Of a stretch of 33,115 nt of DNA, positions 15,390 through 25,665 are shown in pieces (positions within the stretch are counted from its first letter, which is position 1; every line of letters starts with the position of its first letter). Both the position numbers and the translations under genes were made by a program. The notes below the pieces were generated by a model. It had not been told where the DNA came from and did not search any database. It was given only the letters and a program-made list of their open reading frames with translations. The stretch is taken from positions 1 to 33,115 of the forward strand of contig NZ_QARE02000036.1 of assembly GCF_003052515.2 (NCBI RefSeq), in the 5' to 3' direction. Source of the DNA: Pseudomonas sp. RIT409 (lineage in GTDB: Bacteria; Pseudomonadota; Gammaproteobacteria; Pseudomonadales; Pseudomonadaceae).

Positions 15390-16766
15390 TCAGCCCAGGA
15401 TTTTCCCTGGGTTGAGAATGCCGTTCGGGTCGAAACTGCGCTTGAGCTGCGCCATGACCTCCAGCGCCTCGTCGCTGACCGAATGGTGCAGGAATTCGCG
15501 CTTGAGCAGGCCGATGCCGTGCTCGGCGGAGACAGCGCCGCCCAGCTCGCCGACGGCCCGATAGACCAGGTCCTCGACCTCGAACACCGGGGAGGGCTGC
15601 GGCAGGCTGTTCAAGTCCACCGTCAGGTGCAGATTGCTGTCGCCGATGTGACCGAAGTAGACGCTGTGGTTGCCGGGCCAGCGCTGATCCAACCGTCGGC
15701 GGCACAGGTCGGCGAACTCACCGATCTGGCCAATGGGCAGGCTGATGTCGAAGTTCAGCGGCGCCAGGCGGACCGGAAATTCAGCCGTGGCTTCGCGGAT
15801 CTTCCACAGGTTGCGGGCCTGGCTCTGGGAACCGGCAATTACGGCATCGACGACCTCTCCAGCGTCCATGGCGTTTTGCAGGGTCTGCTCCAGCATCTCG
15901 CTACTGGCAGAGGACTCCAGCAATACATAGAGCGGGTGATGGTCGGGCATGGGGGCGACAGGGTTGTCCAGCCATGACACGCCCATCCGGAAAAAGTCCT
16001 GCCACATCAATTCGTAGGCCTGGGGCGTCCCGGCGCTGCGTTGCAGGCGCCGCAAAAAGCCGACGGCGCTGGGGTAATCCGGCAGCGCGCAGAGCAGGGT
16101 GGTGGTCGGGCCGGGTTGCGGCGCGAGCCTCAGCACGGCACGGGTAATCACCCCAAGGGTGCCTTCGCTGCCGATGAAGCACTGTTTCAGGTCATAACCG
16201 CAGTTGTTCTTGATCATCTTGTTCATCAGGTTCAGCACGCGACCATCGGCCAGCACCACCTCAAGCCCCAGTACCAGGTCGCGGGTCATGCCGTAGCGGA
16301 TCACCGCGTTGCCCCCGGCATTCGTGGCGATGTTGCCGCCGATCTGGCACGAGCCACGCGCGCCCAAGTCCAGCGGAAACAGATAGCCTGCGTCGGCCAC
16401 GGCCTGCTGGACGTCCTGCAGTAGGGTCCCGGCTTTTACCGTGACGGTCGCCGAGGCCAGGTCGATTTCTTCGATACCGCACAATCGCTCCAGGGACAGC
16501 GCGATGTCCTGGGCGCGGGGGACGGCGCCCCCCGCCAGGCCGGTCATGCCGCCCTGAGGAACGATGCTTTGCCCGGCCGCGTTGCAGATGCGCAGAGCCG
16601 TCGCCACCTGATGCGTATCGAGTGGCAGAATCAGCGCGGCGGGGCAGGCCGGGGCGTGACGGGTCCAGTCGCTGAAATGACGGGGACTGATCGCCTCGCC
16701 CGTCAGGACCTGGGCGTCGCCCAAAGCCTCTCGGAGTCGGGCGAGGGTATGCTCCAGATCGCTCAT
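15390..16766 (-). CDS. FAD-linked D-2-hydroxyacid dehydrogenase (D-lactate/D-2-hydroxyglutarate type)
   Basis: A 458-residue flavoprotein of the GlcD/D2HGDH family. The FAD-binding half has PQGGMTGLAGGAVP near residue 71 and IGGNIATNAGGNAVIRYGMT near 142. The C-terminal half has RNLWKIREA, the metal-site-like GHIGDSNLHL, SAEHGIGLLKREFL and a closing FDPNGILNPGKIL, all typical. Such enzymes oxidise a D-2-hydroxyacid to the 2-keto acid and pass electrons to a quinone, ETF or cytochrome. The gene begins 4 bases after the L-2-hydroxyacid dehydrogenase stop, so the two are co-transcribed. D-lactate, D-2-hydroxyglutarate or a larger hydroxyacid are all possible substrates. Confidence 0.9.
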   Translation of the reverse strand: MSDLEHTLARLREALGDAQVLTGEAISPRHFSDWTRHAPACPAALILPLDTHQVATALRICNAAGQSIVPQGGMTGLAGGAVPRAQDIALSLERLCGIEEIDLASATVTVKAGTLLQDVQQAVADAGYLFPLDLGARGSCQIGGNIATNAGGNAVIRYGMTRDLVLGLEVVLADGRVLNLMNKMIKNNCGYDLKQCFIGSEGTLGVITRAVLRLAPQPGPTTTLLCALPDYPSAVGFLRRLQRSAGTPQAYELMWQDFFRMGVSWLDNPVAPMPDHHPLYVLLESSASSEMLEQTLQNAMDAGEVVDAVIAGSQSQARNLWKIREATAEFPVRLAPLNFDISLPIGQIGEFADLCRRRLDQRWPGNHSVYFGHIGDSNLHLTVDLNSLPQPSPVFEVEDLVYRAVGELGGAVSAEHGIGLLKREFLHHSVSDEALEVMAQLKRSFDPNGILNPGKILG

Positions 16767-16770
16767 GGGT

Positions 16771-17970
16771 TCAACTCACGGTCAAAGCAGCGTCGGTGCC
16801 GGCAGCGGCGCGGCGGCTGACGCTCAATTGGTTCAGGTCAGGTTGGCCGAGTAGGGTCAGGGCCAGGCGCAGCTCCTGACTGAGCAGGTCCAGCGCATGC
16901 CCGGCACCGGCCTGCCCGCCCACCGCCACGCCATACAGGGTGGCACGCCCCAAGAGCACGGCATCCGCGCCCAGAGCGCACGCTTTGAGGATGTCGGTGC
17001 CGCGACGGATGCCGCTGTCCAGCAAAATGCTCAGTTTCCCTCTGGCGACGTCGACGATGCCTGGAAGGCAATCGAGGGTCGCCGGGACCCCGTCCAACTG
17101 CCGACCGCCATGGTTAGTCACCACGATGCCGTCAAGACCCAATGCCACGGCACGCTCGGCGTCCTGCGGATGCAGGACCCCCTTGAGCAGCAGTTGCCCG
17201 CGCCAGCGCTCACGCAACCGGGCAAGAAAATCCCAGCTCAACTGCTTGTCCATTTTTTCGCCAATGAAATGCGCCGCTCCCGACGCCGTGCGCTGGTCGG
17301 CGGGCAGGTAGCGATCGAGGTTGGCCATGCTCGGCATGCCGTGGGGCCAAAGGGCCTGCCTGATCCAGCGCGGGTGGCCAAGTACGTCGACTTTGTTGCG
17401 CAGGCTCAACTGGCGAGGCCGAACGAAATTGCGCTTGTCCCATTCGCGATTGCCCAGCAACACCGCGTCCGAGGTCACCAGCAGTGTGCTGCAGCCCACG
17501 GCTTGCGCCCGGTGCAGCAGGTCTTCCTGAACCTTGGGGTCACTCATGCTGTAGAGCTGGAACCACAGGTTGACGTCGGGTACGGCCTGAACGATCTGCT
17601 CCAACGAGTTGGTGGAGACGGTGCTCAGGGTAAACGGCAGACCGCGCGCGGTGGCGGCCTGCGCCAACTGGATATCGGCATCGCGGTGCAGCATGCCGTT
17701 GTAGCCGGTGGGCGCGATGGCCATCGGCAGCGGCACCTCGCGGCCCAGCAACATGCGTCGGGTGTTCGGGGTTTCCCAGGGCACCAGGGTCCGCGGTAAC
17801 AGGCTGACCTCGGCAAACGCCTGGCGATTGCGGGCCAGGGTCAGTTCCTCCTCCGCACCCCCGGCCAGGTATTCCCAGGCGAAATGCGGCAGGCGCCGCT
17901 GGGCCATGTGGGCCAGCTCGGCGATGCTGTGAGCCCGTCTAAAGTCATAACCGGGGTGATAACGACGCAT
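16771..17970 (-). CDS. FMN-dependent L-2-hydroxyacid dehydrogenase/oxidase
   Basis: A 399-residue member of the lactate dehydrogenase/glycolate oxidase/mandelate dehydrogenase family. Visible are FAWEYLAGGAEEE near the N-terminus, the IAPTGYNGMLHRD FMN region, LLVTSDAV, the active-site NHGGRQLDG with its catalytic histidine, DSGIRRGTDILKA and GRATLYG. The enzyme oxidises an L-2-hydroxyacid to a 2-keto acid. It is first in a two-gene unit with the D-specific flavoprotein, so both stereoisomers could be used. A GAGGA site precedes the ATG, and a palindromic operator candidate lies 16 bases further upstream. Mandelate-type and lactate-type members cannot be told apart here. Confidence 0.9.
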   Translation of the reverse strand: MRRYHPGYDFRRAHSIAELAHMAQRRLPHFAWEYLAGGAEEELTLARNRQAFAEVSLLPRTLVPWETPNTRRMLLGREVPLPMAIAPTGYNGMLHRDADIQLAQAATARGLPFTLSTVSTNSLEQIVQAVPDVNLWFQLYSMSDPKVQEDLLHRAQAVGCSTLLVTSDAVLLGNREWDKRNFVRPRQLSLRNKVDVLGHPRWIRQALWPHGMPSMANLDRYLPADQRTASGAAHFIGEKMDKQLSWDFLARLRERWRGQLLLKGVLHPQDAERAVALGLDGIVVTNHGGRQLDGVPATLDCLPGIVDVARGKLSILLDSGIRRGTDILKACALGADAVLLGRATLYGVAVGGQAGAGHALDLLSQELRLALTLLGQPDLNQLSVSRRAAAGTDAALTVS

Positions 17971-17986
17971 GTCGATCCTCGTTCAA

Positions 17987-18000
17987 GCTGTATAGACAGC
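17987..18000. promoter_or_regulatory. Candidate operator in front of the hydroxyacid dehydrogenase genes
   Basis: GCTGTATAGACAGC is a near-perfect palindrome (12 of 14 positions) just before the start at 17970. Sites at 18294-18305 and 15362-15375 share the core. Within the 366-base gap 17971-18336 I see only this site, the one at 18294 and promoter sequence. Confidence 0.65.
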
Positions 18001-18293
18001 CAACGCAAGATGCAGGCCAGTTCAGAGGTTCGGGAAAACAGGCGGACCTGGCGTGGCAGCCTGCTGCGGATGTCACCAAAGGTTGCACCGATTGTGCCCG
18101 CGCTGCCCGCTGCTGGGGCGTTGCGAAACCCCAACGGACGAAGCTGGGGCGTAGCGTCTTCGCCGTTTAAAGGCTCTGTCGTGAGATGGGGACAGGGATG
18201 ACGGGGCGCGCCGATGCGCTCACGACCTCCGGTGCGTCCATCGCGCGAGGCGGTGTGCTCGCCAAAAAGTGCGCGGCATATTAAATGCTTCTC

Positions 18294-18305
18294 CTGTCTA
18301 GACAG
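18294..18305. promoter_or_regulatory. Candidate operator in front of the IPNS-like oxygenase gene
   Basis: CTGTCTAGACAG is a perfect 12-base palindrome, 31 bases before the ATG at 18337 and just after a TATTAAAT stretch (18278-18285) that could serve as the -10 box. A repressor bound here would cover the transcription start. The core TCTAGACA/TATAGACA is shared with the two other sites of the locus. Confidence 0.65.
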
Positions 18306-18336
18306 CCTCGCCACCCAAGCCGTCAAGGAGCCTTGC

Positions 18337-19302
18337 ATGACTGCCACTGCCAACCTTCCGCTGATCGACATGTCGGGCGTCCACGAGGGTGACCCGGCCG
18401 CGTTATCTCGGGCGGGCGATGCGATCCGCAAGGCTTGCAGCGAAACGGGCTTCTTCTACATCGTCAACCACGGCGTCCCGCAAACGGTGATCGATGCGGC
18501 AATGGCAGCGGCGAAAACCTTTTTCGCCTACCCGAGCGAGGTCAAACGCCGAGTCGCGGTGAACAAGCGTCATCGCGGTTGGCATGCGCTGGGCGGGGCA
18601 TTGATGTACGAGGCAACCAAGCCTGACTTCAAGGAATTTTTCAGCATGGGGCTCGAGCTGCCGGAAGACGACCCCAGTGTGCTGGCAGGTGAAGCCTTGC
18701 GTGGCCCGAACCAATGGCCGGATTTCATGCCGACGTTGCGCCCCGCACTGGGCGCCTATTACGAGGAAATTGGCCGTGCCGGCGCGGATCTGTTGCGGGC
18801 GGTGGCAGTCGGGCTGGGGATCGCCCCGGCGTTTTTCGCGCCGAAGTACGGCAAACGGTTGCAGCGCACGCAAATGGTCTATTACCCGCCTCACCCGGCA
18901 ATGGCCGAGGCCGACCAGTTCGGCGTCGCACCGCACACCGATTACGGCTGCATCACCTTGCTCTATCAGGACAACAGCGGCGGCCTGCAAGTGCGAGAAT
19001 TGGCGAGCAATCGCTGGATCGATGCGACCCCAATCGAAGGCAGCCTGGTGGTGAACGTCGGCGACCTGTTGGCACGTTGGTCCAACGACCGCTTCCGCTC
19101 GACCCTGCACCGCGTGATCAACACCTCAGGCCACGAGCGCTACTCCATCGCGACCTTTTACGACCCTACGTACAGCGCAATCGTCGATCCCTGCGACTTG
19201 GGAATCGATGCATCAGCGAGTGCGTATCCACCGGTGGCCGCAGGGGACTACATCCTCAAACGCATCGACGACTCGATGGCGTACCGCAAGAAGGCGCAGT
19301 GA
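18337..19302 (+). CDS. Isopenicillin N synthase-like Fe(II)/2-oxoglutarate oxygenase
   Basis: A 321-residue cytoplasmic oxygenase of the IPNS/2OG-FeII family. The N-terminal part (LPLIDMSG; SETGFFYIVNHGVP) is the DIOX_N domain. The iron ligands are H200 and D202 (PHTDYG) and H258 (LHRVIN), and R268/S270 (HERYSI) form the RxS 2-oxoglutarate site. AAGGAG sits 6 bases before the ATG. It is divergent from the hydroxyacid dehydrogenase genes and shares their operator motif, so it probably acts in the same pathway, perhaps hydroxylating the imported compound. The substrate is unknown; relatives range from ethylene-forming enzyme to amino acid hydroxylases. Confidence 0.9.
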   Translation: MTATANLPLIDMSGVHEGDPAALSRAGDAIRKACSETGFFYIVNHGVPQTVIDAAMAAAKTFFAYPSEVKRRVAVNKRHRGWHALGGALMYEATKPDFKEFFSMGLELPEDDPSVLAGEALRGPNQWPDFMPTLRPALGAYYEEIGRAGADLLRAVAVGLGIAPAFFAPKYGKRLQRTQMVYYPPHPAMAEADQFGVAPHTDYGCITLLYQDNSGGLQVRELASNRWIDATPIEGSLVVNVGDLLARWSNDRFRSTLHRVINTSGHERYSIATFYDPTYSAIVDPCDLGIDASASAYPPVAAGDYILKRIDDSMAYRKKAQ

Positions 19303-19304
19303 AT

Positions 19305-19409
19305 GATCGTTCCCACGCTCAGCGTGGGAACGCATCCCGGGATGCTCCGCGTCCCAATCGACGCGGAGCGTCTGTCACGGCATTCCCACGCGGAGCGTGG
19401 GAACGATCA
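19305..19409. repeat. ~105-bp palindromic repeat, single copy
   Basis: The unit begins GATCGTTCCCACGCT, ends AGCGTGGGAACGATCA and has inner GCTCCGCGTCCC and GACGCGGAGCGT arms, so it can fold into a branched structure. The same unit occurs three times at 23046-23429. It starts 3 bases after the oxygenase stop and may serve as its transcription end. Confidence 0.85.
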
Positions 19410-19430
19410 GCGGGTGAATCGATGGCGTTC

Positions 19431-20627
19431 TTAGATAACCGCCAGAATCGCCTTGGTCACCGCATCGATGTTGCTCTTGTTCAACGCAGCCACGCAGATA
19501 CGGCCGGTGTCCAGTGCATAGATACCGTACTCGTTGCGCAGACGGTGCACCTGTTCGACGGTCAGCCCGGAGTAAGAGAACATGCCGCGCTGGCGGGCGA
19601 CGAAGCTGAAGTCCTGACCGGCGGCGTTGTCGGCCAGGCGGCGGGTCATTTCTTCGCGCATGCCACGGATGCGCAGGCGCATTTCAGCCAATTCGTCTTC
19701 CCACTTCTGGCGCAGCTCAGGGTTGTTCAGCACCGCAGCGACGATGGTCGCACCGTGGGTCGGCGGGTTGGAGTAGTTGGTGCGGATCACGCGCTTGACC
19801 TGAGACAGCACGCGGGCGGTCTCTTCCTTCGAGCCGGTCACGATGGACAGCGCGCCAACGCGTTCGCCGTACAGCGAGAACGATTTGGAGAATGAGCTGG
19901 AAGCGAAGAACGTCATACCCGAGTCTGCGAACAGACGGACCGCTGAGGCGTCTTCGTCGATGCCGTCGCCGAAACCCTGGTACGCCATGTCGAGGAATGG
20001 CACATGACCTTTGGACTTGAGCACCTCAAGGACCTTTTTCCAGTCTTCGAGAGTGAGGTCTACGCCGGTCGGGTTGTGGCAGCAGGCGTGCAACACGACG
20101 ATGGAGCCGGAGGGCAGGTTTTGCAGGTCTTCCAGCATGCCTGCGCGGTTCACGTCGTGAGTGGTTGCGTCGTAGTAGCGATAGTTCTGCACCGGGAAAC
20201 CGGCGGTTTCGAACAGCGCGCGGTGGTTTTCCCAGCTCGGATCGCTGATGGCCACAACTGCATTCGGCGACAGTTGCTTGAGGAAATCCGCGCCGATCTT
20301 CAGCGCGCCGGTGCCACCCACCGCCTGAACGGTCATCACGCGGCCGGAAGCCAGCAGGGGTGATTCGGCCCCGAACAGCAAGGTCTGCACAGCCTTGTCG
20401 TAGGCGGCGATGCCGTCGATGGGCAGGTAGCCACGCGGCATATGCTGAGCCACGCGAATTTCTTCCGCTTCGGCAACGGCACGCAGCAGCGGGATTTTCC
20501 CTTCTTCGTTGCTGTAAACGCCGACGCCCAGGTTGACCTTGGTGGTGCGGGTGTCGGCGTTGAATGCTTCGTTGAGGCCCAGGATTGGATCGCGTGGTGC
20601 CATTTCGACAGCGGAGAACAGGCTCAT
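19431..20627 (-). CDS. Aromatic/aspartate aminotransferase (class I, PLP)
   Basis: A 398-residue fold-type I aminotransferase of the TyrB/AspC subgroup. It begins MSLFSAVEMAPRDPILGLNE and has NLGVGVYSNEEGKIPLL, the HACCHNPTGVD motif and the PLP lysine in SSSFSKSFSLYGERVG near residue 246. It moves amino groups between aromatic amino acids or aspartate and 2-oxoglutarate in the cytoplasm. Its head-to-head position with uvrB matches P. aeruginosa. The ribosome binding site is poor (AGCCGCCGC). The final ~30 residues (LDTGRICVAALN) are family-typical, so the gene is intact. Confidence 0.93.
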   Translation of the reverse strand: MSLFSAVEMAPRDPILGLNEAFNADTRTTKVNLGVGVYSNEEGKIPLLRAVAEAEEIRVAQHMPRGYLPIDGIAAYDKAVQTLLFGAESPLLASGRVMTVQAVGGTGALKIGADFLKQLSPNAVVAISDPSWENHRALFETAGFPVQNYRYYDATTHDVNRAGMLEDLQNLPSGSIVVLHACCHNPTGVDLTLEDWKKVLEVLKSKGHVPFLDMAYQGFGDGIDEDASAVRLFADSGMTFFASSSFSKSFSLYGERVGALSIVTGSKEETARVLSQVKRVIRTNYSNPPTHGATIVAAVLNNPELRQKWEDELAEMRLRIRGMREEMTRRLADNAAGQDFSFVARQRGMFSYSGLTVEQVHRLRNEYGIYALDTGRICVAALNKSNIDAVTKAILAVI

Positions 20628-20966
20628 TTTTGCGGCGGCTCTGAATGGGAGTGAATGGGTTGCATCGCTCCGGCCGAATGCACTAGAGCGGTGCGCAAAC
20701 GGGGAGTCAGTATAGAGAGCATCGCGGACGGGGGCGACAGGGTGGGGTCGGTTTTTTCCGAGTTTTGCCGAATATTTTCGACCATTAGTCTTATTGCGTG
20801 GACTAATGTCCTGATGATGGCTTGAAAGCTGGCGTCGCGGACTCTATGTGTAGTCCCATCATCGTTTGCTTGCACGCCTGCACTTCCCCCCGGGGAGAGC
20901 GGGCGTCCGCGCTCATTCCGTTCTGGCCCGCCTGCACCGAGGCCATTGCGCAAACAGAGGTCCGTT
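20628..20966. promoter_or_regulatory. Divergent promoter region of aminotransferase and uvrB
   Basis: This 339-base gap holds the promoters of both genes. An inverted repeat, CATTAGTC (20783-20790) and GACTAATG (20801-20808), perfect over 8 bp with a 10-base centre, lies near the middle. I found no CTGT-N8-ACAG LexA box. Confidence 0.5.
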
Positions 20967-22982
<2,016 letters not shown>

Positions 22983-23430
22983 AGGCTAATCGTACCCACG
23001 CTCTGACGTCCTCCCCAATAGTTGGACACCCATCCTGACTTTCATGATCGTTCCCACGCTCCCGCGTGGGAATGCCGCCCGGGACGCTTCGCGTCCCCCT
23101 GACGCAGAGCGTCAGACCTTGCGTTACCACGCGAAGCGTGGGAACGATCCAACAAAGTTGGACACCCATCCTGACTTCCATGATCGTTCCCACGCTCCCG
23201 CGTGGGAATGCTGCCCGGGACGCTCCGCGTCCCCCTGACGCAGAGCATCAGACCCTGCGTTTACCACGCGGAGCGTGGGAACGATCACATCGTAGGCGTA
23301 TGACACCCCATCCCTACGGCAACTTCATCGTTCCTACGCTCCCGCGTGGGAATGTCGCCCGGGACGCTCCGCGTCCCCCTGACGCAGAGCGTCGTACCCT
23401 GCGTTACCACGCGGAGCGTGGGAACGATCA
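22983..23430. repeat. Tandem array of ~103-bp palindromic repeats
   Basis: Three full units lie at 23046-23149, 23182-23286 and 23327-23429, each framed by ATCGTTCC(C/T)ACGCT and GCGTGGGAACGATC, plus a stub at 22989-23003. Units one and two are preceded by the same AGTTGGACACCCATCCTGAC (23020-23039 and 23156-23175), so the duplication period is 136 bases. A degraded form precedes unit three. The array fills the gap between uvrB and the T6SS module, and its last base touches the start of the adaptor-gene homology at 23431. No gene is seen here. Confidence 0.9.
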
Positions 23431-23453
23431 CATTTTGGCGACGGCAAGATCGC

Positions 23454-25088
23454 TCACTGAACCCCACCCGGTGCGCCGAATTTGAACGGGTCGTCCCAGC
23501 GTGTTTTTGCATTTTTCGCCTTGGTGGCGTCGCTGGGTGGGCGAATCATTTGCACGGTGAAGCTGCCGTCGGTGCCGGTGTAGACCACGGCACTGATACC
23601 GCCGTCCAAGTAGCTGGCGATGGTGGCGAGGTTGATTTCCACCAGTGCGCTGCTGACACCGGTGTTACCCAAGCGGCGACCGATGTTGAACGCTTCATTG
23701 ACGTTGCTGGTTTCAAGACCGCTGCCGTCGGTGTTCAGCGCATGCAGGGCCTGGGAGAGGGTGATTTCGACTTCTGCACTGTCGGTGGTGTCGTATAACA
23801 CGCGCACGGGGCGCTCGCCGTCAGGCAGGGTGTCGAGTGCTTGCTGCCATGCGCCTTGGAGGGCAAGTGCGCGCTGGGCTTGCTTGAGAGGGATGCCATT
23901 GGCATCGGTCATTGAGACTTTGATTGGGCGGTGCAGATAGCCTAGGGTCGGGGTTTCGTCGTACTCGTCGATCTGGTGTTTGGCCCAGCGAATGGGCAGC
24001 CATTTGGTCGGGCGGAAATCGCCGGGGCCACGGTTGCTGGTGGTGTTCCAGAGAGCGGGGAGTTGGGCGTGCCAGTAGGTGCTGGACATGGTTCCGGGGC
24101 CAAGGGGTGTGACGACCCCTTCGGCCTTCTTTGCAGCCTCGTAAGACTTTCGGAACTCAGGTGCGTGTTTCCAATAGAAGAACCAGAGTTTGCCAAGATC
24201 GGTAGATCTGTTCTGATTGTCCTCTTGCTGGTTTATCGCATACGGGCGTAGGTAATGATCTACGCGGTCAGTGCGAGCTACGAGCAATCCGGTCATGCTG
24301 TCGAAGACCGTGGGCAGGTAATGACCATTGACCAAAGGTGGCGTTCCGTGTGCGCGATATCCACTACGGGTACTGTCGCCATCCTGACTGAAGACGAATA
24401 CTTCAGGGACCTCGGGGTTGTCGTCGAAGAATTTAAAAAGCTTTTCCAGAATGCTCTGGGCGTGAGTCGTGTTCTCAGCGTCCTGCCAGAGAAACAGGTT
24501 GACACACAAGGTGGCAGCATTACGCGCTGAGCTTATGCCGCCTGCTGCGCGATCGTTCTTATCATCTGGTCGCTTGGGCGGGGCAATGGCGAAGGAGGGC
24601 ACGGGCCAGTAGGCGACGGCGTCGCGAGCGGAGTGTCGAGCGGCAGCTCGAACGTTTATAGACGCGTTGTTACGGCGGGTATCAGCTCTGTCCGGATAGT
24701 CCTTTGGGTCTTGAGAGTAAATTGAGGAAAAATTGTCGCTTTTATTCTTGATCTTTCTCCAGATGGTCGATTGCTGGTGTGCATCAATCGCCAATCCTGC
24801 TGCTTTGATCTCCAATGAGAACGTGCGTTTGACCTTCTCGGAAAGTTCTACACGCTGCCTGTACTGCTCAACTTGTTGAACGTCCTTATTAGCGATGGTT
24901 TGAGCGACGGCCTTGCCTGTCCAGTGGATGGTGAACAGGGCTGCTACCAATGCTGTTATCTGAGCAATGCCCAGCAGGGTTCCTTGTGGCAAATCGGTAA
25001 TCTCCCGGCCTACAGTGTTTGCTTTCTCGACGACGTACCATACGCACCCCAGCCAGGCCTGAACGTGAATGCTCCGCTGAGTTGGCAC
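23454..25088 (-). CDS. DUF2875/Tla3-like T6SS adaptor, second copy, shortened N-terminus
   Basis: A 544-residue paralogue of the protein at 25784-27460, very similar from about residue 11 to the end (both end KTRWDDPFKFGAPGGVQ). DUF2875 proteins such as Tla3 load a Tle3 lipase on its VgrG. This copy lacks the first ~22 residues of its sister, including half of the first membrane helix; an in-frame stop sits directly before the GTG start, so nothing longer is possible. The second hydrophobic segment (about residues 35-55) remains. The break coincides with a truncated PAAR reading frame. A GGAGGTG site 10 bases before the GTG could start it. It may still work, or may be decaying. Confidence 0.75.
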   Translation of the reverse strand: MPTQRSIHVQAWLGCVWYVVEKANTVGREITDLPQGTLLGIAQITALVAALFTIHWTGKAVAQTIANKDVQQVEQYRQRVELSEKVKRTFSLEIKAAGLAIDAHQQSTIWRKIKNKSDNFSSIYSQDPKDYPDRADTRRNNASINVRAAARHSARDAVAYWPVPSFAIAPPKRPDDKNDRAAGGISSARNAATLCVNLFLWQDAENTTHAQSILEKLFKFFDDNPEVPEVFVFSQDGDSTRSGYRAHGTPPLVNGHYLPTVFDSMTGLLVARTDRVDHYLRPYAINQQEDNQNRSTDLGKLWFFYWKHAPEFRKSYEAAKKAEGVVTPLGPGTMSSTYWHAQLPALWNTTSNRGPGDFRPTKWLPIRWAKHQIDEYDETPTLGYLHRPIKVSMTDANGIPLKQAQRALALQGAWQQALDTLPDGERPVRVLYDTTDSAEVEITLSQALHALNTDGSGLETSNVNEAFNIGRRLGNTGVSSALVEINLATIASYLDGGISAVVYTGTDGSFTVQMIRPPSDATKAKNAKTRWDDPFKFGAPGGVQ

Positions 25089-25144
25089 TCAACGACTTCA
25101 CCTCCGCTACTGGTCGGGTCTCCGAGGCAAATGGGGTGTGTCAT
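25010..25144 (-). pseudogene. Truncated PAAR-domain gene remnant
   Basis: A 44-codon frame whose ATG overlaps the Tli3-like stop (ATGA). It begins MTHPICLGDPTSSGGEVVEC and goes on QLSGAFTF, the start of a PAAR protein (the LGDPTSxGG pattern is characteristic). After about residue 28 it runs out of frame into DNA homologous to the adaptor gene and ends at a TAG. PAAR proteins normally have a full ~90-residue cone that caps the VgrG spike, so this is a 5' fragment. It shows that the PAAR gene once followed the immunity gene and was cut when the second adaptor copy joined here. Confidence 0.7.
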
Positions 25145-25665
25145 TCTTGATGCTCCGTGGTGTCGTATACGGGTTCAGGCGCATTGGGGTTTGCGGGATA
25201 AAGACCTGCATCCGCAGCTACAAAACCTACGGCAACAACCATTGCATATTGGGTTTTTTCTGGATAGCGATCTTTATTTCGAGTGTCACTTTCTGAGGGA
25301 TTTAGCGGACTGTTGGCTGAGAATTTGATAAATGTCACACCCTCAGCTCTTAGTACGCAGGTGACAGGTTTTGAGTTTGGGTACTCTTCAGCTATCTCTT
25401 TTTCCGTTTCTGGCTCAAATCCCTGAGTGAGTTCCATGCCTTCCCATATGCCAGGTTGATCTGTTCTTATTGAAACTTCATAAACACCTAATTTTTTTGA
25501 AAATCTTAAGCTCGGCGCAGTGTCAGGCTGGTTGGAAAACTCTCCTAGAAAGCCGTCGCAGGGCGTTTCAGAGTTGGAGCAACCGATGAGTATTGACATG
25601 ATTGCAATGCATATAATTGCAACCGGTGCGTGTTTTAGACTTCGATTGTTTTCGTTAAGTAACAT
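25141..25665 (-). CDS. Lipoprotein, likely Tli3-type immunity protein
   Basis: A 174-residue protein with a signal peptide and lipobox (hydrophobic APVAIICIAIMSILIG, then C29 in LIGC), so it should be a lipid-anchored periplasmic protein. AAGGAAG precedes the ATG. Tli3 in P. aeruginosa neutralises the Tle3 phospholipase in the periplasm, and a lipoprotein beside the lipase gene fits that job; I cannot confirm homology by eye. It lies between the two adaptor copies and is visibly more AT-rich than its neighbours, as often seen for immunity genes gained by transfer. It is the only immunity candidate in the module. Confidence 0.72.
   Translation of the reverse strand: MLLNENNRSLKHAPVAIICIAIMSILIGCSNSETPCDGFLGEFSNQPDTAPSLRFSKKLGVYEVSIRTDQPGIWEGMELTQGFEPETEKEIAEEYPNSKPVTCVLRAEGVTFIKFSANSPLNPSESDTRNKDRYPEKTQYAMVVAVGFVAADAGLYPANPNAPEPVYDTTEHQE

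Noticed and set aside
20640..20966. LexA (SOS) box before uvrB
   Set aside because: No CTGT-N8-ACAG pattern was found in the upstream region.
23046..23429. CRISPR-like regular repeats
   Set aside because: Units are ~103 bp palindromes with similar, not unique, spacers, and no cas genes are present.
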